Of a stretch of DNA of 64,000 nucleotides, positions 39,105 through 45,839 are shown one piece after another; the stretch's first letter is position 1, and every line of letters starts with the position of its first letter. The stretch is from Burkholderia sp. (GTDB lineage: Bacteria > Pseudomonadota > Gammaproteobacteria > Burkholderiales > Burkholderiaceae), in the NCBI GenBank assembly GCA_030151225.1, contig JASLEG010000068.1:1-64000 (forward strand), written 5' to 3'. The translations under genes and the position numbers were made by a program. The notes under the pieces were generated by a model that was given only the letters and a program-made list of their open reading frames with translations, searched no databases and was not told where the DNA came from.

Positions 39105-39476
39105 TCAATGGGTGGGCAACTCGAAATGGAACGTGTCGGCGCCGTTGCCGTCGTCGAGCGACCCGGTGACCGACAGCCGATACAGGTTCAGCGCCTGCCC
39201 CATCGGCTCGACCTTCACGCGCGGCGATTTCAGCCTCGGCTCGTGACGCGCGATCAGCAGCGCGAGACGTTGCGCGTAGCGTTCGAGCTGGGGGCGGCTG
39301 GACATCTCGAGCTCCACCACGCTCGGCATGCCGAAGCCGAGCAGATCCACGCCGGCGCCCGTGCTGCGGGCGCTGACGATGCGCTGGAGCTGCGCGGCGA
39401 CGGCCGCGCGCAGATCGAACGGCTGCGAGCCGTCGAAGGCGGGCTTCTGAGCGAGGCGCTCGAGCAGGAACGGCAT
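39105..39476 (-). CDS. tssE: TssE (gp25-like baseplate protein)
   Basis: This 123-aa gp25-like protein begins with the FLLERLAQKPA helix and has the conserved arginine-rich LLIARHEPRLKSPRVKVEPM segment, as in lysozyme-like phage baseplate proteins that start sheath polymerisation. The frame runs far upstream through hcp on another reading, but ATG 39476 gives the family length. It is 23 bp after hcp. Confidence 0.87.
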   Translation of the reverse strand: MPFLLERLAQKPAFDGSQPFDLRAAVAAQLQRIVSARSTGAGVDLLGFGMPSVVELEMSSRPQLERYAQRLALLIARHEPRLKSPRVKVEPMGQALNLYRLSVTGSLDDGNGADTFHFELPTH

Positions 39477-39499
39477 GCTGGCTCCGGGTCGCAGGACGA

Positions 39500-40057
39500 T
39501 CAGGGGTTGCTGGAGAACTTGCCGGCGATCGGCATGTTCTTCGCGATACTCCAGCCCGCCGTCTTGACGCCCTTGGTGGACGTGTCGTTCATCTGCTGCG
39601 TGTAGGTCCAGATGACTTCCGTGAAGTTGAGCTTGAACTGCTCGGTGGGCATGTCGTCCGGATGCGTCTGCAGCTGGATTTCGCTGATGATGGCGTCCTT
39701 CAGCTCGATCTTCATGATGTTGGTGATCGAGCCGCCCGACTCGCGCGCGATGTAGATCGTGCTGGGCTTGTCGGCGTGCGCGCCGAGCGGCTTGGCGCCG
39801 AGGCAGTACTCGTACAGCTTCACCGAGGTCTGGTCCACGTACTTCACCAGCGTGAACTCGGTGATGATCGGGCGACCCGAGGTACGCGCGTTGTTGCTGA
39901 CGTCGGTGGTGATCTGCTGCTTCATGCCCTGATGCATCGAGACGATTTCGATGCAGAGGCCGGAGGGGCCGTCGGCGGCCCAGGCCGAATTGTCGACCTG
40001 GCTGCCGTCCGAATTCATGATGCTTTGGTCGCCCGGCTGGAAAAGAATCAGATCCAT
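39500..40057 (-). CDS. hcp: Hcp/TssD tube protein
   Basis: This 185-aa Hcp-family protein has GMKQQITTDVSNNARTSGRP, ITEFTLVKYVDQTSVKLYEYCLGAKPLG and FTEVIWTYTQQM. It would form hexameric rings of the inner tube. It is the second gene of the T6SS operon, 30 bp after the sheath gene. It belongs to a different Hcp subfamily from the orphan copy at 61353. Confidence 0.9.
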   Translation of the reverse strand: MDLILFQPGDQSIMNSDGSQVDNSAWAADGPSGLCIEIVSMHQGMKQQITTDVSNNARTSGRPIITEFTLVKYVDQTSVKLYEYCLGAKPLGAHADKPSTIYIARESGGSITNIMKIELKDAIISEIQLQTHPDDMPTEQFKLNFTEVIWTYTQQMNDTSTKGVKTAGWSIAKNMPIAGKFSSNP

Positions 40058-40087
40058 GATGGTTCCTGGAATGAGATGGGTCGCGGA

Positions 40088-42235
40088 TTACTTCGGCAGG
40101 TTCGCCACGAGGCGGATCGACGTGGTCAGCTCCTCGAGCTGGAAGTGCGGCTTCAGGAACACAGTGGCGCGATACACGCCCGGTTCGCCCGGCACCTCGG
40201 TCACCACCACGCGCGCCTCGCGCAGCGGATAGCCGGCTTTCGCGTCCTGCGGGGCGTTGTCGTCGAGCAGCACGTAGTTCGAGATCCACGCATTGAGGAA
40301 ATCTTCCACGTTGCCGCGCGTCATGAAGCTGCCGATCTTTTCGCGCATGATCACCTTGATGTAATGCGCGAAACGCGACGCGGCGAGCATGTACGGCAGC
40401 ATGGCCGAGATGCGCGCGTTGGCGTTGGCCGAATCCGAGAAGTACTTCTTCGGCAGGTTGGTGGTCTGGCCACCGAAGAACGCCGCCTGACCGGTGCCCT
40501 TCTGATGGCAGAGCGAGATGAAGCCCAGATCGTTGAGTTCCTTCTCGCGGCGGTCGGTGATCGAGACTTCGGTCGGGCAGAGCAGCTCGGTGCTGCCATG
40601 CGCCGAGGTGTAGGTGTAGCTCGGCAGGTTTTCCACCAGGCCGCCGCCTTCCACGCCGCGGATCGCCGCCGTCCAGCTGTACAGCGAGAACGCGTTGGTG
40701 ATGCGCTGCGCCAGCAGGTAGGCCGGGTTGCCCCACAGGAAATGGTCGGGTGCCGGATCGGGGTAGCTCACCACGTCGCCCGCATCGGAAATCACCGCGG
40801 TTTCGTCGCCGGTGCCGACGCGCTCGTCGAAATTGATGCCGTCGCACGGTACCGTGTTGCGCTTGTCCGGCGAGCCGTAGGGCAGGCGCAGCAGCGCGCG
40901 CGGCAGCACGAGCGTCACGTAGCGCGCATCCTCGGTTTCGCGGAACGCCTGCCATTGCAGCGCATCCTGACCTTCGAAGATCTTGGCCAGATCGCGCGGC
41001 TTGTCGAGCTTGTCGAAACCGTCGAGGCCGAACAGGGCCGGCGAGGCCTGGGCGATGAACGGCGCATGCGCGGCCGCGGCCACTTCCGACATCTTCGAGA
41101 TGAAGTCGATGTCATCGGGCGTGTGGTCGACGGCGTAGTCGCCCACCAGCAGGCTGTACGGATTGCCGCCGAAGGTGCCGTATTCGGCCTCGTAGATCAT
41201 CTTGAACAGCGCGCTCTGGTCGAACTCCACTGCCTTCATCATGTCCTGGCGCAGCTCGGCCTTGGTGGCGTTGAACACGCGCAGCTTCAGCATGGTGCTG
41301 GTCTCGGTGTTCATCACGAGGTACTGCAGACCACGCCAGGTGGCTTCCATCTTCTTGAAGCTGTCGCAGTGCATGATGCCCGACAGCGCGATGCTGAGCT
41401 TCTCGTCGATCAGTGCCACCAGCGCGTCGATCACGGCGATCGCACCGCGCTTGCGGGCGGTATTGATCTGCGTCGTGGCATCGGCGTCGGTCGCAACGAA
41501 GTACTGGTTCAGCTGGTCGGCGAAGGTCTGCACGAGCGGCTTGATCTGGTCGGCCTGCACGCCCGGCACGGCGGCGGCGGCCGTCTGCGCGGCGGTGACG
41601 GCATCGGCCGACAGCGCGGGGGCGGCCGGCGTGGCCGGAGCCGCCGGCGCGGGATCGGCGGGTTTGGCCGGATCTGCCGGTGCGGCGGGGTCGGCCGGCT
41701 TGGCCGGGTCCGCGGCGGGCGTCGGAGTCGGGGCCGGGGTCGGCGCGGGAGCCGTGCCTTGCGAGAGCTTGTCGATCATCGCATCGAGCGCGGAGCTCAG
41801 CGCATCGTTGGTCTCCGCACGGGCCTGCAGATCGCGGATCTGGGTACGCGAATCGTAGAGCTTGCTCAGCGAGGGCAGGGCCTTCACGATCGGCATCGGC
41901 TCGAATGCGTCGATGGTCTTGAACGTGAGTTCGGAATCGTCGCCGAGCAGCGACTTCAGTTCCGCGTCGGCCAGCTTGGCCGCCGTGAACGTGACGCGCG
42001 GCAGGATCTGCTCCATCACGTTGTTGAAGTTGTCGCGGTCGATGTCGACCATCGACCGCTGCTTGAGCGGCACCGGCACGTAGTCCGTGGGCCGGTCGCC
42101 CTTCAGGTCGGCCAGGATGCCGACGATGAACGGCAGTTCCTTCTTCTCGATGGCGCCGCCCGTCTCCACGTCGTACGTGATCCGGACTCGCGGCGGCCGC
42201 ACCCGCAGCAGCTTTTTCTGAATGCTTTCACTCAT
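40088..42235 (-). CDS. tssBC: TssB-TssC fusion: both T6SS sheath subunits in one protein
   Basis: This is a 715-aa single open frame. Residues 1 to about 159 are a complete TssB/VipA (ESIQKKLLRVRPPRVRITYDV, KKELPFIVGILADLKG, MVDIDRDNFNNVM, ALPSLSKLYDSR). Residues about 160-209 are a Pro/Ala/Asp linker with repeated DPAKPAD units. Residues about 210-715 are TssC/VipB (EATWRGLQYLVMNTET, EYGTFGGNPYSLLVGDY, AAAHAPFIAQASP, IRGVEGGGLVENLP, FLKPHFQLEELTTSIRLVA). The two subunits are normally separate adjacent genes. The contractile sheath here would be built from a covalent heterodimer. It is the first gene of the operon, about 185 nt downstream of a sigma-54 promoter, with GAGGTGAG before the ATG. 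Confidence 0.93.
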   Translation of the reverse strand: MSESIQKKLLRVRPPRVRITYDVETGGAIEKKELPFIVGILADLKGDRPTDYVPVPLKQRSMVDIDRDNFNNVMEQILPRVTFTAAKLADAELKSLLGDDSELTFKTIDAFEPMPIVKALPSLSKLYDSRTQIRDLQARAETNDALSSALDAMIDKLSQGTAPAPTPAPTPTPAADPAKPADPAAPADPAKPADPAPAAPATPAAPALSADAVTAAQTAAAAVPGVQADQIKPLVQTFADQLNQYFVATDADATTQINTARKRGAIAVIDALVALIDEKLSIALSGIMHCDSFKKMEATWRGLQYLVMNTETSTMLKLRVFNATKAELRQDMMKAVEFDQSALFKMIYEAEYGTFGGNPYSLLVGDYAVDHTPDDIDFISKMSEVAAAAHAPFIAQASPALFGLDGFDKLDKPRDLAKIFEGQDALQWQAFRETEDARYVTLVLPRALLRLPYGSPDKRNTVPCDGINFDERVGTGDETAVISDAGDVVSYPDPAPDHFLWGNPAYLLAQRITNAFSLYSWTAAIRGVEGGGLVENLPSYTYTSAHGSTELLCPTEVSITDRREKELNDLGFISLCHQKGTGQAAFFGGQTTNLPKKYFSDSANANARISAMLPYMLAASRFAHYIKVIMREKIGSFMTRGNVEDFLNAWISNYVLLDDNAPQDAKAGYPLREARVVVTEVPGEPGVYRATVFLKPHFQLEELTTSIRLVANLPK

Positions 42236-42431
42236 GATCTCTCACCTCGCGTTATTGACTTTGTTGAAGCAGTCGATTCGTTCGTCGATGAGCAAGCTCG
42301 GCGCGCCGACGCTGCCGGGTACGGCAACACGGCCGGGGCCTCGGAATGGCGGACGCAGTACTGCTATCGATACGGTCTTCACGACGGCGCGGGCGAGCCG
42401 GCCGATGGTGAACGCTTCGCGGGTGGGATAT

Positions 42432-42447
42432 TGCAAATGGCATGCCA
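42432..42447 (-). promoter_or_regulatory. Sigma-54 promoter of the T6SS operon
   Basis: Read on the minus strand the sequence is TGGCAT-N5-TTGCA, differing at one position from the TGGCAC-N5-TTGCW consensus and with exact -24/-12 spacing. It points at tssBC, whose start codon is about 185 nt beyond the expected transcription start. The sigma-54 activator at 17331 is the natural partner. Confidence 0.75.
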
Positions 42448-42621
42448 GGTGCGCGAATGCGCTGCAAGCCCTTGATCCGAATGCGAAATGGCGCCCTCGA
42501 CCGAGGCGTGCGGACGAGGCGGAGATCACCCACCGCCGCGCCTGCGCAAGCAGCGGATAACAGGTCTGTCGCACCTGCTGACGGGGCACGACTCGACCGG
42601 GTGGAAAAAGGCGCGGGGTGG

Positions 42622-42647
42622 GTGTCGAATCACTCCGACGCCGACAC
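42622..42647. promoter_or_regulatory. Candidate activator-binding inverted repeat
   Basis: GTGTCG (42622-42627) and CGACAC (42642-42647) form an inverted repeat with a 14-bp spacer. A further GTGTCG starts at 42684. The element lies between the two divergent sigma-54 promoters, 115 to 200 bp from each, where an enhancer-binding protein would bind. Assignment to the activator is inference. Confidence 0.35.
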
Positions 42648-42762
42648 GGGCGGTGTCCGTATCGCGTCACGGTTTCGGAGCAGGTGTCGGCGCGACCCGG
42701 TGGGGCGTGGCGGCGCCCGCTCCGCGCCGGCCGGACGCGAACGATACGCCCACACTCGACAT

Positions 42763-42778
42763 GGGCACGACGCTTGCA
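42763..42778 (+). promoter_or_regulatory. Sigma-54 promoter of the 187-aa gene
   Basis: GGGCAC-N5-TTGCA differs from the consensus TGGCAC-N5-TTGCW only at its first base and has exact spacing. The expected transcription start is around 42790, about 75 nt before the ATG of the 187-aa gene, which has a strong GAGAGGAAACC ribosome binding site. Confidence 0.7.
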
Positions 42779-42865
42779 TGAACGATCGCGGAGAGGGCGT
42801 GGGCGAGAGCCGTCGCCGCGCAGCCTCCAGTCCGCATGTCCGACATGCCATCGCGAGAGGAAACC

Positions 42866-43429
42866 ATGCAAGCACGCAATTTCAACAGCCCCGAACATCG
42901 CGCCTCGACGGAATTCATGTCGAGGCAACACCCGAGAGGACGACGCGGTTCGCTCCAGCAGTCCGACGCCATCCATCTGGCGCCGCTCATGCAGGTCCAC
43001 GCACCGGCGAGGGCATTTTCGTCGGTCGATTTCGAGAACATGCGCCGACCCAGCGGTGCGATTCGTGCCGCGGCCTTGATCGGCATGATGCATCCGTCGC
43101 AGGAACGACCATGGAATCCGGATATGGGCGAGGGGCGGGCCCAGATCCGTACCGGACGCAACTTCGTCGTTCCGGATCGCGCCAATCCGGGCGAGACGTT
43201 CACCGTTCGCATTCACACCAACGACAACACGCTGGGACACGCGGATCGGAACTCGAACGCGCATTCGCATGCCGTGGTTCGGATCCAGAGCAGTGCCACG
43301 CGGTCCTACCTGATGGGCGGTCTCTCGCACGCCGGGCGAGCCGGCGCTCAGGCCTGGAGCGGGCCTCGCGATCACGACGAGGCGAACATCAACGCAGCGC
43401 ACATACCGGCGATTTTGGGCCGCAGGTAA
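42866..43429 (+). CDS. Unrecognised 187-aa protein, candidate T6SS-coregulated effector
   Basis: The start at 42866 is set by GAGAGG seven bases upstream; an ATG at 42836 would add ten residues. There is no signal peptide or transmembrane segment. The first ~70 residues look disordered and basic. The C-terminal ~110 residues look folded and rich in His, Asn, Asp and Arg (RIHTNDNTLGHADRNSNAHS and later HDEANINAAHIPAIL), as in many small toxin or enzyme domains. I do not recognise the family. It is driven by its own sigma-54 promoter facing the T6SS operon and is followed 75 bp later by a SUFU-domain gene, a family often serving as immunity protein. A secreted effector is a reasonable hypothesis, not a demonstrated one. 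Confidence 0.6.
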   Translation: MQARNFNSPEHRASTEFMSRQHPRGRRGSLQQSDAIHLAPLMQVHAPARAFSSVDFENMRRPSGAIRAAALIGMMHPSQERPWNPDMGEGRAQIRTGRNFVVPDRANPGETFTVRIHTNDNTLGHADRNSNAHSHAVVRIQSSATRSYLMGGLSHAGRAGAQAWSGPRDHDEANINAAHIPAILGRR

Positions 43430-43504
43430 TTCGCCCGTCGGGCCGGGATGATCGCTGCGTCTATACTGCGTTTCCGCCACGCCTCTCCGCCACCGGGACA
43501 TACC

Positions 43505-44593
43505 GTGACCGATACGACACCCGCTCTTCCCGACGCATCCGACGACGCCCGATCCCCCGGCTGGGAGGCGATCGACGCCGCGCTCGCGCCGCTGTACCCG
43601 GGCGTGGAGCCGAAACACTTCGGCACGCTGCTGGGCTGGCAGCTCGGTGGCCCCGACCCGCTCGACGGCGTGAGCGCCTACCCGCGTCTGGAGCCGGTGC
43701 CGCACTGGCATTTCGTGACCTACGGGCTCACCGAGCTGTACCGGAAGGAATCCGAGGACAAGGACACCAGCGGCTACGGCTTCGAGCTGACGATGCGGGT
43801 GGCCCGCGCGCCCGGCGACGACGAGCCGCCGCGCTGGGCGATCAGCTTCCTGCAGAACCTCGCGCGCTACGTGTTCCAGAGCGGCAACGTGTTCGACGAC
43901 GGCCACTGGATGACGGCCAACGGCCCGATCGCGCTCGAGACCGATACCGCGCTGTGCTCGATGGGCTTCGTGTTCGACCCCGAGCTGCCGGCGATCGACA
44001 CGCCGCACGGCCGCATGAGTTTCCTGCAGGTGGTGGGGCTGACGCTCGACGAGGAGCGCGCCGCCAAGCGCTGGCGCACGCGCGCGCTGCTCGACGCGTT
44101 CGCGCCGCATCTGCCGCTGTGGGTGACCGATCTGGCGCGCGGCTCGCTGCTCGCGCTGCCCGAGGTGAGCGAACAGGTGGCGGCGGGCAGCAAGCGCGAC
44201 GGCTCGTCGAGCGGCTACCTGTTCACCGACGTGCTCGGCTGGAGCACGCGCAAGCGGCTGCTGCGCGCGCCGCTCACGGCGATCACGGTGGGCGCGCGGC
44301 AGGTGGACGAGCTCGTGGCGCTGCTGCCGCTGCGCCTGCCGTTCGACCGGCCGTTCATGCTGATGGGCCCCGAGCAGCGCCTGTATCTGTCGCGCGGCGA
44401 GTCGAACGACGTGTCGGAGGAAGCGGGCGCGCTGAGGCTGCGGCTGACCGATGCCACCGTGCAGCGGCTGGTGGAGACGCTGAAGCCGCTGGCCGGCGAG
44501 TACGCGGTGGACGGGCTGGACGGCGTGCGCTGGAAGGTGGAGCGCACGGTGATTCGTGACGCGCAGGGCAATCCGGTGGAGACGTTCGGCTGA
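43505..44593 (+). CDS. Suppressor-of-fused (SUFU) domain protein, possible immunity protein
   Basis: This is a 362-aa protein from the GTG at 43505; an ATG at 43448 would add 19 residues, but a TATACT box at 43462-43467 suggests transcription may start after it. The N-terminal half matches the SUFU domain (HWHFVTYGLTELYRKESED, SGYGFELTMRVA, FLQNLARYVFQSGNVFDDGHW). Bacterial SUFU-domain proteins are known as one of the large immunity families in polymorphic toxin systems. Its stop overlaps the start of the DUF3304 lipoprotein gene by one base. It may neutralise the product of the preceding gene, or it may be part of a stacked immunity array. Confidence 0.8.
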   Translation: MTDTTPALPDASDDARSPGWEAIDAALAPLYPGVEPKHFGTLLGWQLGGPDPLDGVSAYPRLEPVPHWHFVTYGLTELYRKESEDKDTSGYGFELTMRVARAPGDDEPPRWAISFLQNLARYVFQSGNVFDDGHWMTANGPIALETDTALCSMGFVFDPELPAIDTPHGRMSFLQVVGLTLDEERAAKRWRTRALLDAFAPHLPLWVTDLARGSLLALPEVSEQVAAGSKRDGSSSGYLFTDVLGWSTRKRLLRAPLTAITVGARQVDELVALLPLRLPFDRPFMLMGPEQRLYLSRGESNDVSEEAGALRLRLTDATVQRLVETLKPLAGEYAVDGLDGVRWKVERTVIRDAQGNPVETFG

Positions 44594-45273
44594 TGATGCG
44601 GATACCGAAACACGGCGGAATCGCGCTGACGATCGCGGTGGCGATGCTGATCACGGCCTGCAGCCGCGCGGATCCGGAAGCGGAAAGCTTCGGCACGGGG
44701 GCCTCCAGCAAATGGAACGACCCGAACTACGACATCATCACGGCGGGCGCATACAACTACACGGACTACAACATTTTCAACGTCTGGCTGTTGCCGCCGT
44801 CCAGCAACAGCCTGGATGATGCGGCCAGCGACGACGGTGCATTGCCGACCTTGCCGAACGCCACGGCCTGGAGCGGCGGCGGCGGCATGCAGCCGAGCAT
44901 CGCGTGGGATATGCGCTGGAAGACGCCGAAGACGTTCAAGGTGTGGTGGCAGCGCATCGTCGATCCGATCGCATACAAGGCATCGACGAGCTACGATCGC
45001 TACATACACCGCGAGACCGAACCCGGCACGGCCTGGTGCGAGGGAGAAATCACGGTGACGCGGCCGCCGAACAAGGACAAGTCTGGCGGCTTGATGCTGC
45101 ATTTCTTTCCCGATGGGCGTGTGGAAGGTGATATCGATCAGTCTGTCGAGGGCCCCGCACCGAAAGTGCCGTTCTCGCAGCGTGGTCGTCTCCCGAAGCT
45201 GGCAGGGCGCGCCTGCCTGAAGGAAGTCCCGAATCCTTATTACGGGCGCCAGAAGCCGCTGCAATGGAACTGA
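44593..45273 (+). CDS. DUF3304 lipoprotein (copy A)
   Basis: This 226-aa lipoprotein has a signal sequence ending in the lipobox LITAC, followed by a DUF3304 domain (MRWKTPKTFKVWWQRIVDP, GTAWCEGEITVTRPP, HFFPDGRVEGDIDQS). DUF3304 lipoproteins sit beside Tle1-type phospholipase genes and are presumed periplasmic immunity proteins. This copy has no adjacent phospholipase gene. It is a close duplicate of copy B at 49276 and is translationally coupled to the SUFU gene. Confidence 0.82.
   Translation: MMRIPKHGGIALTIAVAMLITACSRADPEAESFGTGASSKWNDPNYDIITAGAYNYTDYNIFNVWLLPPSSNSLDDAASDDGALPTLPNATAWSGGGGMQPSIAWDMRWKTPKTFKVWWQRIVDPIAYKASTSYDRYIHRETEPGTAWCEGEITVTRPPNKDKSGGLMLHFFPDGRVEGDIDQSVEGPAPKVPFSQRGRLPKLAGRACLKEVPNPYYGRQKPLQWN
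45084..45185 (+). repeat. 102-bp direct repeat within DUF3304 copy A
   Basis: These 102 bases are identical to 49767-49868 in DUF3304 copy B, while flanking parts of the two genes differ by scattered substitutions. The repeats are in direct orientation about 4.7 kb apart and flank the vgrG and DUF4123 genes. The tract suggests a recent duplication or gene conversion. Confidence 0.9.
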
Positions 45274-45839
45274 GGTCGAGAGCGGCTCATGACCCTCGAT
45301 TCGCGGAGAATCGGAAAAATTTCCCGCGATTCGGCCTCTGATCTGCCGAGGGGCAAGATCGACACCGCGCAAATCGTGTCGGGACAGCTGCCCGCGATAT
45401 CGCGATTCAAACACCTCCGGCGGAATCCCCTGCTCGACATCGCCTTCGATACACTGCGTGCCGATTGCCGAAAAACACCGCGCAGCCTGCCTTTCGCCGC
45501 TTCAATCGATCTCGAATGTTCCAATCGCGATCGATTGAAGCATCGTGATTCAAACGAATGCGAATCAGGAAATCATTCGCGATCCAATTGAAATCCTTTT
45601 CAATTCGAGCTCGGTAAATTATGCAACTTCCCTGGCTCCCCAGTTAAGCAAGCCGGTCGAATGCGCCGATATGCAAGGAACATCCTCCTCGCGCCGCCGC
45701 CGGACTCGATCGCATATTCGGTCATTCCGTTTTTGTGTTGTCGATTCAAAAAACCCGAGATATCCTTTCGCAAAATGTAAACAAAGGGGTCTCGTGCCAG
45801 TTGCCGCAGCGATCCCGAATTCAGGGTTGACAAGTCCGC
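45274..45839 (+). other. AT-richer intergenic region upstream of the second vgrG
   Basis: These 566 bp have lower GC than the surroundings and no convincing gene; a 100-codon open frame at 45289-45591 has neither typical codon use nor a ribosome binding site. Near 45587-45607, AATTGAAA and TTTTCAATT form a small palindrome. A promoter candidate for vgrG is TTGTCG (45738-45743), 17 bp, TATCCT (45761-45766). No sigma-54 consensus was found here, so this effector module may be controlled separately from the T6SS operon. Confidence 0.4.

Larger units (their letters stand above)
42236..42865. other. Divergent regulatory region between the T6SS operon and the 187-aa gene
   Basis: These 630 bp have no convincing gene. 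They contain a minus-strand sigma-54 promoter (42432-42447), a plus-strand sigma-54 promoter (42763-42778) and, between them, GTGTCG/CGACAC inverted elements. The tssBC leader would be about 185 nt long and has no obvious small ORF. Confidence 0.6.

Noticed and set aside
41609..41757. Possibility that the TssB-TssC junction is a frameshift or lost stop
   Set aside because: The linker is a clean in-frame Pro/Ala/Asp repeat with normal codon use, and no alternative start or stop is apparent there. Kept as a refutation test in the findings.
45289..45591. 100-codon open frame in the gap upstream of the second vgrG
   Set aside because: No ribosome binding site, codon use unlike neighbours, and no recognisable sequence.
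45637..45655. TGGCTC-N5-TTAAGC as a possible sigma-54 promoter for the second vgrG
   Set aside because: The -12 half lacks the correctly placed GC, so the invariant GG-N10-GC spacing is not met.
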